NCBI RefSeq assembly: GCF_003287285.1
Contig: NZ_QMIG01000002.1
Coordinates: 62,001 to 126,000 of the forward strand
Source of the DNA: Phytoactinopolyspora halophila
GTDB lineage: Bacteria; Actinomycetota; Actinomycetes; Jiangellales; Jiangellaceae
Length of the DNA: 64,000 nt
Reading direction: 5' to 3'
A program made the translations under genes and the position numbers. Within the stretch, counting starts at the first letter, position 1, and each line of letters starts with the position of its first letter. Positions 35,727 through 44,190 of this stretch are shown here, piece by piece. The notes below the pieces were generated by a model. The model did no database searches. It saw only the letters and a list, made by a program, of their open reading frames with translations, and was not told the origin of the DNA.

Positions 35727-36497
35727 ATGCTCGCTTGGCGTTTACGCACGCCAGCCATGCTTGCCGTCGGCATCTGCCTGAGCACCACCGCCTGTGCGGA
35801 CGCAGGCGATCTCGGCGGAGTTGCCCGTCCCGCCGGCATGCCAAGCTCAACCACCTGGCCTGAGGAGAACTCGGCACTCGGCGGCCTGCCAGCGCCCGAC
35901 CCGACGCAATTTCGCGTTCCAGCAGGCAAGCGATCGACGAACGAGGCAACAACCGACGAACCGACGTCAGCACCGACGTCCGACTCGCCCAGCGAGCCAC
36001 CCGGCGACGACGCGTCGGATTCACCCGATGAGCCCGACTCCTCAGACGAATCCCCGGATACGTCGACGTCCGAACCACCGGACGTCGAGCCCGACGGCCC
36101 GTCATCAGATCACATCGACACGCTCGAAGCCGACGTCGTCGAGCTCACCAACGCCCAGCGGGACGCACACGGCTGTGATAATGATCTTCGGGTCGATGAC
36201 CAGCTCAGCCAAGCGGCACGCGACCACAGCGAAGACATGGCCGCACGGAACTACCTGAGTCACGTGAACCCGGAGGGCGACGGACCGGCGGAACGGGCCG
36301 AAGCGGCCGGATACTCACACTGGTCCGCCGAGAACATCGCTATGGGATATCCCACAGCCGAGGCCGTCATCGACGGGTGGATGGACAGCGACGGCCACCG
36401 CCAGAACATCCTCAACTGCGACTCCAACGCCATCGGTGTGGGCGTCGCCGAGAGCTCACGAGGCATCTACTGGACGCAGAAGTTCGGCTACCAGTAG
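35727..36497 (+). CDS. Secreted CAP/SCP-domain lipoprotein
   Basis: A 256-aa protein. The signal peptide ends in a lipobox-like LSTTAC (Cys about residue 23). An acidic Ser/Pro/Asp-rich linker of about 100 residues follows, then a CAP domain: VELTNAQRDAHGCDNDLRVD, SHVNPEGDGPAERAEAAGYS, WSAENIAMGYPTAEAVIDGW and GHRQNILN. The conserved His and Glu of the CAP cavity are present. Bacterial CAP proteins are surface proteins of mostly unknown function. Start from the strong GGAGG site. Confidence 0.9.
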   Translation: MLAWRLRTPAMLAVGICLSTTACADAGDLGGVARPAGMPSSTTWPEENSALGGLPAPDPTQFRVPAGKRSTNEATTDEPTSAPTSDSPSEPPGDDASDSPDEPDSSDESPDTSTSEPPDVEPDGPSSDHIDTLEADVVELTNAQRDAHGCDNDLRVDDQLSQAARDHSEDMAARNYLSHVNPEGDGPAERAEAAGYSHWSAENIAMGYPTAEAVIDGWMDSDGHRQNILNCDSNAIGVGVAESSRGIYWTQKFGYQ

Positions 36498-37063
36498 GCG
36501 AGAGCTCGTCCCAGGCACTCCATCAGCAAGAGTTCCGGTCTTGCCATAGCAAGCTCTCATCGCGCCCTCGAGCACAACCCGTTCGACCCTTCACGCTGGA
36601 CGAGACCGCAAACGAACATCCGCATCAGAGATGGCGCCGCTCGGCCTCGCATCCATCGGATCTTCCCACTCCGGAACGAGACCGACGGCGACATCTCCAC
36701 TCACACGAATTTGCTGGCCAAAACTAGAGGAAACAGAAATTAAAAATCTCACGTCCAGTTGTTGTCACGCATGGAAAACACCTCCTCACTCAACAGCACG
36801 TGCGAGTTCGGCACGAGCAGGACCGACACAACGCCGTATGGCCGTTATCGCAGGCCACAGTGTTGCACTCCTCTTTCCGCCTTAAGGGCGCACACCTCCT
36901 CTTCTCCTCCCCCAACCGAACACCGAAAATCCGACCTCAAGGATGAAGTGAACGGCTCGATTTATCCAATGTTGCCCGATTTGCCCGGCGACATAGCCGG
37001 AGCTTTGGACTAACATGAAGGACCACAACGCGCCAGTCCTCCGCGCATGTAAGTAGGTGAGCC
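36498..37063. other. AT-richer intergenic region before the GGDEF gene
   Basis: Of 566 bases, none codes for a recognisable protein on either strand. By eye it is clearly less GC-rich than its surroundings (for example 36720-36750). It contains one minus-strand 7-codon frame, MRDNNWT (36749-36772), preceded by a near-perfect GAGGAGG site. The rest appears to be non-coding or decayed, and must include the promoter of the diguanylate cyclase gene. Confidence 0.5.
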
Positions 37064-38419
37064 GTGTCGTCCAGGCTGCGAGCGTTCATCTCCGGATGGG
37101 ACGTCTGGGAACTTTCCAGGACGGTCCTCTGCTACGTTTTCGCGGTCAACGTCATCGGCATAACGGTCACCGTTGCCACTGCGTGGATGGTCCCGATCAG
37201 CAAACAGGACCTCGTACGGTTCGGTGTTCTGGCTCTTTGCGCCGTGCTGGCCGTGGGGATGACTCGTCAAATTGAGCGCAAGCGAGAGTATGTTCGCAAA
37301 CCGACGAGAGCTTACATCGACACCAAGGCGGTATGGAGCTTTGCTGCTGTAATAGCACTTCCGCCCATCCTGGCATCGGTGATGGTCGTTCTTACCTATC
37401 TCGTGGCCTGGTTCTGCATATGGCCACGCACGCGACCTATACAGACGTATCGCTGGGTATTCTCGTGTTGCACGGTGTTGTGCGGAACGCAGGCTGCGGT
37501 CGCAGTCTTGGCCGCTGGATCGGTCGACTACCCGGGTATCCCGGATTCCCTGGCACTTGATGACCTCGCCCATGTTGGCGTCATCGTTCTTGCGGCAACC
37601 GTGCGATGGGTAATCAACGTCGCCCTAGTCATGGCCGCCATCGCACTCTCTAGCCCCTCTGCCAGCGCGCGCGATCTGTTCGCCAACTTCGATGAGCAAT
37701 TCCTCGAAGCCGGTGCTATGAGTCTCGGACTCGTCACGGCAGCTGTAGTTGTAGAGATACCCATCGTCCTACCCGGCATAGTGTTCGCCATGGCAGCTAT
37801 GCACCATGGCGTACTCGTGAACCAATACGCACAGGCATCTCGTGTTGATACCAAGACAGGTATCGCCACCGCTGGTGCTTGGCACGAATTCGCCGAACAG
37901 GCCATGGTTCGAAGTCGCGAAAACGGCAACACGGTTGGCGTACTGATTGTCGATCTAGATCACTTCAAGTTCATCAACGACACCTACGGCCATCCGTACG
38001 GAGATGATGTCCTTGGTGAAGTTGGAAAGGAGCTCGTCGCCGAGGTCCGTGACAAGGACGCTTGTGGTCGGTGGGGTGGTGAGGAGTTCGCCATAGCGCT
38101 ACCCGAGATCGACGATGCGCAGGCGCTCTTTCATATTGGAGAGAGGATAAGACGGCGCATCCAAACGATTACCCTGGCAGCTCCCGCCGATGCAGCACAG
38201 ACGGCGCCAGTAAGTCTGACGGCGTCGGTCGGAGGCGCCGTGTTCCCTGCAGAGGGCATAACTTCACTGGATGAGCTCATACTCGCCGCAGATACCGCCC
38301 TTTACGAGGCAAAGAACGGTGGGCGAAACACTGTCCGCCTAAGCGGCGCGGCCCCTCTCATGCCCAGCGATCCTTTTCAGCCGACCAAGATCGCTGATGA
38401 CCTCGACGATCAGCGCTGA
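37064..38419 (+). CDS. Membrane diguanylate cyclase (GGDEF)
   Basis: A 451-aa protein. Six to eight hydrophobic helices occupy residues 20-250 (an MHYT/MASE-like sensor region I cannot name). The GGDEF domain follows: DTKTGIATAGAWHEF, VDLDHFKFINDTYGHPYGDD and the active site GGEEF at 338-342. The RxxD inhibitory site (R329-D332) precedes it by five residues, so c-di-GMP feedback is expected. It makes c-di-GMP from GTP. Codon third positions are noticeably more A/T than in neighbours, consistent with acquisition. GTG start with an AGGTGAG-type site. Confidence 0.92.
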   Translation: MSSRLRAFISGWDVWELSRTVLCYVFAVNVIGITVTVATAWMVPISKQDLVRFGVLALCAVLAVGMTRQIERKREYVRKPTRAYIDTKAVWSFAAVIALPPILASVMVVLTYLVAWFCIWPRTRPIQTYRWVFSCCTVLCGTQAAVAVLAAGSVDYPGIPDSLALDDLAHVGVIVLAATVRWVINVALVMAAIALSSPSASARDLFANFDEQFLEAGAMSLGLVTAAVVVEIPIVLPGIVFAMAAMHHGVLVNQYAQASRVDTKTGIATAGAWHEFAEQAMVRSRENGNTVGVLIVDLDHFKFINDTYGHPYGDDVLGEVGKELVAEVRDKDACGRWGGEEFAIALPEIDDAQALFHIGERIRRRIQTITLAAPADAAQTAPVSLTASVGGAVFPAEGITSLDELILAADTALYEAKNGGRNTVRLSGAAPLMPSDPFQPTKIADDLDDQR

Positions 38420-38604
38420 ATTCTGTCGGTTGAGCATCACCATGTCTCACGCCCTCTGAAGCACCCTCGCAGTCGAGACACTGCCTACGTTACTCACCTG
38501 AGTAAAATAGTTAACAACCATTATAGATATGTTTACCTTGGCCATCCGTTGCTTACTTCCGTTTGCCACCTAACTCTGTCGGTGGTGGTTACTAGGCTTT
38601 GCTC

Positions 38605-40218
38605 ATGGTCGAAGGAAGTGGTCAGCAGCGTCCCGCGCACCCGATGACGCGCGTAATCGACGCTGCCGAGGACGTCTTCGATCAGGCTGCCGACGTGGAT
38701 GTCTACTCGGTCAGTGATGATGATCTCGCCGAGTTGCTCGCGGGCTGCCACGCGCTGGCCGCTCGGCAGTCGGAGCTGTTTTTGCGGCTAGTCGGCGAAG
38801 CCGACTCGCGTGACCTCGGCCGCCGGCAGGGGGCGTCGTCGAGCGCGGCGTGGCTGCGCGAGATGTTGAAGATCCGCCCCGCAACGGCCAAGGCATCGAT
38901 TGATCTCGCCCATCGCCTCGACCCGCCGGAACCGGTCGAGGATTACGCGGCCAATGTGCGCGGCACCTCCACGGGCTCGATGCCAGCCACGCAGGGCGCT
39001 CTGGCCGCCGGGCAGGTGTCGGCCGATCACGCTCTCGTGATCGCCAAAACAATGGCCCAGCTACCCACCGACATCTCGCCCGAGGATGCCGCCCGCGCCG
39101 AGGAAGACCTCGCCGGCTTCGCACGCCAGCACGACCCGGCCACCCTGCAGCGGCTGGCCACCCACCTGCTGCACGTCCTATCCAGCGAAAGCCTCGAAGA
39201 CCGCGAAGAACGTGCCCACCGCAAACGGCGGCTGCGCATCATTGACCAGGGCGACGGCACGGCGCGTATCACCGGGCTGTTGAGTAACGAGGACGCCGCC
39301 ACCGTACGTACCGCACTCGACCCACTGGCCGCACCGCAACCCAGCGACGATGGCGAGCGTGACGCACGTAGCCCGGAACAACGCAGCGCCGACGCTCTCG
39401 TCGAACTCTGCCGTCGGAATTTGGCCAATGGAAGCCTACCCACCAACCATGGCCACCCCGCCCAGCTACACCTGCTCGCCGAACTCGCCACCCTCGCACC
39501 CGAAGGTACGCCCGGCAGTCATGCGCGCAACCACGACCCGGCCACACCTTCCCCTCATCCACGGTGGCTACAAGACACATGGGCGCGTCGTTTCGGTGTC
39601 GCACCCGCCGAGCTCGCCTGGGGCGGGCCGATATCTACTGAAGCACTGCGCCGCATCTCTTGTGACGCCGACGTCACCCACGTCCTGGTGGACAGCCACG
39701 GTGTACCGCTACGTGTCGGACGCACCGAACGCACCGTCACACCCGGCATCTGGACCGCCCTCATCGCCCGCGATCGCGGCTGTGCCTTCCCCGGATGCAC
39801 ACGGCCTCCAGCCTGGTGCCACGCCCACCATATCCACCACTGGGCCGACGGCGGAGCCACCGATCTGGAAAACCTCGTCCTGCTCTGCGGGCACCACCAT
39901 CGCAGTATCCACCACGGTGGCTGGAACGTACGACTCGGACACGACGGACACCCCGAGTTTCTCCCCCCACGGTGGTTCGACCCGGACCGCGGGCCACGCC
40001 GCAACATTCGTCCCCGCCACGACCGGCAGCCTCCTCCCCGGCATGCTGGCCGAGACGGCGAAGACCGGGATCACCGCCGACCTGATCATCACGGTCAGAC
40101 AAATGGACAGTCCCGCGGACAGAGCCATGAACGAGGCCGCAAACGACGTCATTCGCGTCACGCCGGAGGACGACGACCACCTCCCGACGAGGGAACGCCG
40201 TCAAAGCTCGACGGGTAA
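38605..40218 (+). CDS. DUF222 / HNH endonuclease-domain protein
   Basis: A 537-aa protein. The DUF222 region covers about residues 20-330 (VSDDDLAELLAGCHALAARQ, SADHALVIAKTMAQLP). An intact HNH domain follows (CAFPGCTRPPAWCHAHHIHH, then CGHHHRSIHHGGW) with both zinc Cys pairs. The last 65 residues are an Arg/His-rich low-complexity tail. Such genes occur in many copies in actinomycetes, often in variable places, and are suspected selfish elements; function unproven. TAGGCT (38593-38598) lies six bases before the ATG with no ribosome binding site: probably leaderless. Confidence 0.9.
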   Translation: MVEGSGQQRPAHPMTRVIDAAEDVFDQAADVDVYSVSDDDLAELLAGCHALAARQSELFLRLVGEADSRDLGRRQGASSSAAWLREMLKIRPATAKASIDLAHRLDPPEPVEDYAANVRGTSTGSMPATQGALAAGQVSADHALVIAKTMAQLPTDISPEDAARAEEDLAGFARQHDPATLQRLATHLLHVLSSESLEDREERAHRKRRLRIIDQGDGTARITGLLSNEDAATVRTALDPLAAPQPSDDGERDARSPEQRSADALVELCRRNLANGSLPTNHGHPAQLHLLAELATLAPEGTPGSHARNHDPATPSPHPRWLQDTWARRFGVAPAELAWGGPISTEALRRISCDADVTHVLVDSHGVPLRVGRTERTVTPGIWTALIARDRGCAFPGCTRPPAWCHAHHIHHWADGGATDLENLVLLCGHHHRSIHHGGWNVRLGHDGHPEFLPPRWFDPDRGPRRNIRPRHDRQPPPRHAGRDGEDRDHRRPDHHGQTNGQSRGQSHERGRKRRHSRHAGGRRPPPDEGTPSKLDG

Positions 40219-40246
40219 ACGCCCTGCCGGGCGAATGATGCTGACC

Positions 40247-40277
40247 TTGACTTCGAGCACACTCGAACCTCTACTGT
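40247..40277 (+). promoter_or_regulatory. MerR-type promoter with 19-bp spacer and internal operator
   Basis: The -35 TTGACT (40247-40252) and -10 TACTGT (40272-40277) are separated by 19 bp, the over-long spacer that MerR proteins compensate by twisting DNA. A palindrome TTCGAG-CACA-CTCGAA sits inside the spacer. Transcription would begin near 40285, at an in-frame GTG. Confidence 0.8.
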
Positions 40278-40284
40278 CATGAGC

Positions 40285-40692
40285 GTGCGAATCATTGACG
40301 ATGCACAATCCACCGACGACGGTGAGGTTCAGAAGATTCGCGGAATTTCCGACGTCGCTCAGGAGACCGGCCTGAGTACTCACACGCTGCGGTACTACGA
40401 GCGGATCGGGCTTCTTCGAATCCAGCGCGACCACGCCGGGCATCGGGTCTACTTCCCCGAGGATCTGCGACGGATCGCCTTCATCACGCGACTAAGGCAG
40501 ACGGACATGCCCATCAGGGAAATCCAGCGCTACTTCGAGCTCGTCGACCAGGGCCCGGCATCAGAACCAGAGCGACTCAACCTGCTGTTACGGCACCGAG
40601 AGGCCGTGCAAGCCCAACTGGTCACCCTACAGTCTGCTCTCGAGGCCATCGACACGAAGATCGAACTCTACGGGGGCAGCGGACAGCCATGA
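40285..40692 (+). CDS. MerR family transcriptional regulator
   Basis: A 135-aa regulator (two residues longer if the ATG at 40279 is used). The [23 protein letters not shown] and wing [20 protein letters not shown] are typical, followed by a coiled helix used for dimerisation. There are no Cys ligands for metals or Fe-S, so it is a small-molecule or aldehyde sensor type. It lies 34 bp upstream of an aldo-keto reductase gene, its probable target. The start is placed at the GTG because the -10 hexamer is only two bases from the ATG. Confidence 0.9.
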   Translation: MRIIDDAQSTDDGEVQKIRGISDVAQETGLSTHTLRYYERIGLLRIQRDHAGHRVYFPEDLRRIAFITRLRQTDMPIREIQRYFELVDQGPASEPERLNLLLRHREAVQAQLVTLQSALEAIDTKIELYGGSGQP

Positions 40693-40726
40693 GCGCAAGC
40701 AAACACATCAGCGAGAGGAAACGAGC

Positions 40727-41743
40727 ATGACACTGCCCACCCGAACCCTCGGACGTTCCGGCCTCACCGTCTCCACGCTGGGTCTCGGATGTATGGGGAT
40801 GAGCGAGTTCTACGGAACTCGTGACGACGCGGAATCGATCGCCACCATCCACCATGCCCTCGACCTTGGCGTGAACTTTCTCGATACCGCCGACATGTAC
40901 GGTCCGCACACCAACGAAAAGTTGGTGGGCCGGGCTATCGCCGACCGCCGTGACGACGTGATCCTGGCGACCAAGTTCGGGATCGTCCGCGACCCCGACG
41001 ACCCCAACAGCCGGAGCATCAACGGACGGCCCGAGTACGTCCGATCCGCATGTGACGCTTCGCTGGCCCGGCTCGGCGTGGACCACATCGATCTGTACTA
41101 CCAGCACCGTGTCGACCCGGACGTGCCCGTCGAGGACACCGTCGGCGCCATGGCCGAGCTCGTCGAGGCGGGGAAAGTCCGCTACCTCGGGCTCTCCGAG
41201 GCCGCTGCCGAGACCATTCGCCGCGCGCATGCCGTTCATCCGATCGCTGCGTTGCAGTCCGAATGGTCCCTGTGGAGCAGGGATATCGAGGGATCCATCG
41301 TCAACACGTGCCGTGAGCTCGGAGTCGGGATCGTGCCCTACAGCCCTCTCGGCCGGGGCTTTCTCACCGGAACGATCACGAGCGTCAACGATCTCGACGA
41401 GGATGATGTCCGGCGTCGCTTTCCCCGCTTCAGCCAGGAAGCCCTCGAGCGCAACTTGGAACTCGTCACGCATGTCACCAAGATCGCCAAGGACAAGGGC
41501 TGCCACCCGACGCACGTGGCGCTCGCATGGCTGCTGGCACAAGGTTCCGACGTCGTGCCCATCCCCGGTACCCGGCGCCGGCAGTATCTCGAGGCCAATA
41601 TCGCTGCCCTCGAGGTCGATCTCGACGCGGACGATCTCGCTGCGCTAGATGTCATGGTCCCGGTTGGTGATCGCTACGGTGACATGACATTCGTGGCGGG
41701 CGTGACCCCTCCACGCTCGGACGAGGATCAGCACCAGAGCTGA
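40727..41743 (+). CDS. Aldo/keto reductase
   Basis: A 338-aa NADPH-dependent oxidoreductase of the AKR13/YakC-like branch. The catalytic tetrad is visible: Asp and Tyr in [10 protein letters not shown], Lys in ILATKFGIV and His in [11 protein letters not shown]. The cofactor-binding end is [20 protein letters not shown]. It reduces aldehydes or ketones to alcohols. In the MerR operon, it fits a detoxification response to reactive carbonyls. The ribosome binding site is GAGAGGAAACGAGC. Confidence 0.93.
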   Translation: MTLPTRTLGRSGLTVSTLGLGCMGMSEFYGTRDDAESIATIHHALDLGVNFLDTADMYGPHTNEKLVGRAIADRRDDVILATKFGIVRDPDDPNSRSINGRPEYVRSACDASLARLGVDHIDLYYQHRVDPDVPVEDTVGAMAELVEAGKVRYLGLSEAAAETIRRAHAVHPIAALQSEWSLWSRDIEGSIVNTCRELGVGIVPYSPLGRGFLTGTITSVNDLDEDDVRRRFPRFSQEALERNLELVTHVTKIAKDKGCHPTHVALAWLLAQGSDVVPIPGTRRRQYLEANIAALEVDLDADDLAALDVMVPVGDRYGDMTFVAGVTPPRSDEDQHQS

Positions 41744-41850
41744 TCGGCAGCGCAGAGGGGACGTGCATCACGGCTCATACGAGCAGTGACAACGCTGAAC
41801 AGGGCTAGCAGGCGGAGCGTGGCGTGGTGTTGACCACCTTGTCGACCTGC

Positions 41851-42903
41851 ATGATCCTGCGCTCCTATGGAAGGATGCGGCTTTGGCACGTCAGCTGGGC
41901 GGCCGTCGCGGCCCTCCTCGTCGCCTGTGGTGGCGAGTCCTCGCCAGCCGATTCGCCCGATGCTGACAACGACGGATCCACGCCTCGTCCCACGTCCACC
42001 TCCGGCGCGACGTCGGCGCCTGATGCGACGGCGTCGCGCCCGGACCCGAGTCGTTCGCTACCGAGCGCGGCCGCCACCGTCGTGCCAGCCCCCGGGACGG
42101 CGGAGTTCGACCCCGAGGCTTCCTTCGACGTCATCGAGTACCTGGCCGAGGAGATCGGGCCACGCGAAGGTTCGTCGGAGGCGTTCGACGAAGCTGCTGA
42201 CACCGTGCAAGGCTGGTTCGCCGAGCTCGGATACGAGGTGACGCAGGTGCCCGTACCGGTACCGGCAGGGAATTCGTGGGGCGTCGATGTGCCCAGTGGC
42301 GAGTCGGCCAACGTCATCGCGGAGCCGCCGGACTTCGACCCCACCGAGCCACACGTCATCATCGGCGCGCACCTGGATACCGTTCCGCAAGCACCGGGCG
42401 CCGAGGACAACGCGTCCGGAGTCGGAGTCATGATCGAACTGGCCCGGCTGAGCGCCACCGAACCTCCGGACCTTCCCGTGCGATTCATCGCGTTCGGAGC
42501 GGAAGAGCCCCGGGGCGACGGCGACGACCTGCACCACTTCGGCTCGCAACAGTACGTGGAAGACATGCCCGCGGAGGAGCGGGAAGCTCTGGCCGCGATG
42601 GTCTCCCTGGATCGCGTCGGCGTCCCGGCCGATCACGTGCCTGTCTGCACCGCAGGAACGGGCGGGACGGACATCCAGGACGCGTTGGTCGACGCCGCCG
42701 AGGATGCCGGCGTGCCCACGGAGACGTGTGAGAATCGGGCCAGTGACCACTGGTCGTTCGAAAAGGCCGATCTCCCGTCGGCCCGTCTGGGCAGTGTCTC
42801 GTTCGCCGGTTACCACTCGCCCGACGACGTGCCATCGGTCATCGATACCGGCCAGCTCGCGTGGGTGGGGTCCATCATGTGGGCATGGCTGAGCTCGTCA
42901 TGA
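41851..42903 (+). CDS. M28 family zinc aminopeptidase, lipoprotein
   Basis: A 350-aa exported peptidase. The signal peptide ends in a lipobox (ALLVAC) followed by an acidic Ser/Thr linker. All M28 zinc ligands are seen: His and Asp in GAHLDTVP, Asp in EDNASGVG, Glu pair in FGAEEPRG, Asp in VSLDRVG and His in AGYHSPDD. It cleaves peptides outside the membrane. The start is uncertain: ATG 41851 or 41875, the latter giving MRLWHVSWAAVAALLVAC. Its TGA stop overlaps the stop codon of the opposed CapA gene (TCATGA). Confidence 0.9.
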   Translation: MILRSYGRMRLWHVSWAAVAALLVACGGESSPADSPDADNDGSTPRPTSTSGATSAPDATASRPDPSRSLPSAAATVVPAPGTAEFDPEASFDVIEYLAEEIGPREGSSEAFDEAADTVQGWFAELGYEVTQVPVPVPAGNSWGVDVPSGESANVIAEPPDFDPTEPHVIIGAHLDTVPQAPGAEDNASGVGVMIELARLSATEPPDLPVRFIAFGAEEPRGDGDDLHHFGSQQYVEDMPAEEREALAAMVSLDRVGVPADHVPVCTAGTGGTDIQDALVDAAEDAGVPTETCENRASDHWSFEKADLPSARLGSVSFAGYHSPDDVPSVIDTGQLAWVGSIMWAWLSSS

Positions 42904-44109
42904 CGGCCCGAGCGGCTCCAGATCGGTGCATTCCCGCAGTTGGGCAACATCGTCAGCCATGTCCTCCGCCTCGTCACCCGTGACGAACTCGGGAAGTCCG
43001 TCGGGCCCGATCCGTGCCGGTGCCCACGACTCCGCGCTCACCTGGCCGCCGTCGACTTCCACGGTCAGCACGCCCGTCGTCGACGCGGCCCGCGAGTTCT
43101 GCGTGTACCAGGCGAAATTGCCGAGACCATACGACACGTACGTGTCGTCCAGCATCCCGGCGCCCTGAAGGCGGTGCGCATGGCTCCCGACGACGATATC
43201 GGCGCCGGCGTCCGCGAGGGCACGGGCCAAGTCTTGCTGGGACTCGCTCGGACAGCGCTCTCCCTGGATCCCCCAGTGCATGTAGACGATCACCACATCG
43301 GCGTCCGCCCGTGCGGCGTCGACGGCCTCCACGAGTGGCTCGTGGTCGAGCGCGACCGCAATGCCCGGATCGTCCTCGGTGGCGGCCCAGTGTTCGGTCG
43401 GGTCCGCCGTCGGGTCGTCGGGTGTCGACGCGCCGAGGACCGCGACGCGCACGCCGCCGACGTCGCGCACCGCCGGGGTGAACGCGTCGTCGGTATCGGC
43501 GCCGATACCGACAACTGACAGGGGTGGCTGCGCATCGCGCGCCTGCTCGGCAGCGGCGAGGGTGTCGGCGAACCCGTCCGGGCCGAAATCCATCGCATGA
43601 TTGTTCGCCATGGTCACGACGTCGACTCCGGCCGCGGAAAGCGCCTCCAGGGCCGCGGGTGGCGCCTGGAACGTATAGCGTTTCGGCTCCGGCGTGCCGC
43701 CCGACCCGACTGCGGATTCGAGATTCACCACGGTCAGGTCGGCATCCGAGAGATCCGCCGCGACGGGATCCAGCGCGTTCTCCGGATCGTCGAGCAGCGT
43801 GCGAAGCTCGCCCTCGAAGTGGATGTCGCCGGCGAACGAGACGGTGATCGGCTCGCGAACGCTGCCTCGAGGTCCACGTGGGCTCGATGATCTGGTCGTT
43901 TGCTCGGGTTGCGGATCGTCATGCGACGTCGTTCCAGGCGCCGGCTCGGGGCTCGCGTCGGCTGCGAGCGACGAATCCTCGGCGCCCCGCGAATCGTCGG
44001 CATCCGGCGACGAACGTTCGTCCTCGACGCACGCGATAAGGGTCAGCGCGAGTGCTGCCGCCGTGACCGGACCTGTCCGGCGAAATCCCCACGCGGTCCA
44101 CGTGTTCAT
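42898..44109 (-). CDS. CapA family lipoprotein (poly-gamma-glutamate synthesis/metallophosphatase-like)
   Basis: A 403-aa lipoprotein (TAAALALTLIAC lipobox). After a charged linker comes the CapA domain of the metallophosphatase superfamily: VSFAGDIHFEG, LTVVNLESAV, VDVVTMANNHAMDFG, VIVYMHWGIQ and VVGSHAHRLQG. All metal-binding Asp, His and Asn positions appear kept. CapA enzymes act on polyglutamate or on other surface polymers, so the substrate is unknown. Start MNTWTAWGFRRTG at 44109 gives a normal signal peptide; an 11-residue longer frame is less likely. Its stop overlaps that of the M28 gene. Confidence 0.9.
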   Translation of the reverse strand: MNTWTAWGFRRTGPVTAAALALTLIACVEDERSSPDADDSRGAEDSSLAADASPEPAPGTTSHDDPQPEQTTRSSSPRGPRGSVREPITVSFAGDIHFEGELRTLLDDPENALDPVAADLSDADLTVVNLESAVGSGGTPEPKRYTFQAPPAALEALSAAGVDVVTMANNHAMDFGPDGFADTLAAAEQARDAQPPLSVVGIGADTDDAFTPAVRDVGGVRVAVLGASTPDDPTADPTEHWAATEDDPGIAVALDHEPLVEAVDAARADADVVIVYMHWGIQGERCPSESQQDLARALADAGADIVVGSHAHRLQGAGMLDDTYVSYGLGNFAWYTQNSRAASTTGVLTVEVDGGQVSAESWAPARIGPDGLPEFVTGDEAEDMADDVAQLRECTDLEPLGPS

Positions 44110-44190
44110 GACTCTGCCGAGCCTACTCGCGCCGCCGGGCACGATTCAGAGCATGGCGTGGCCGCAGCCACCCGTGTGCGCCGTGCCGTT

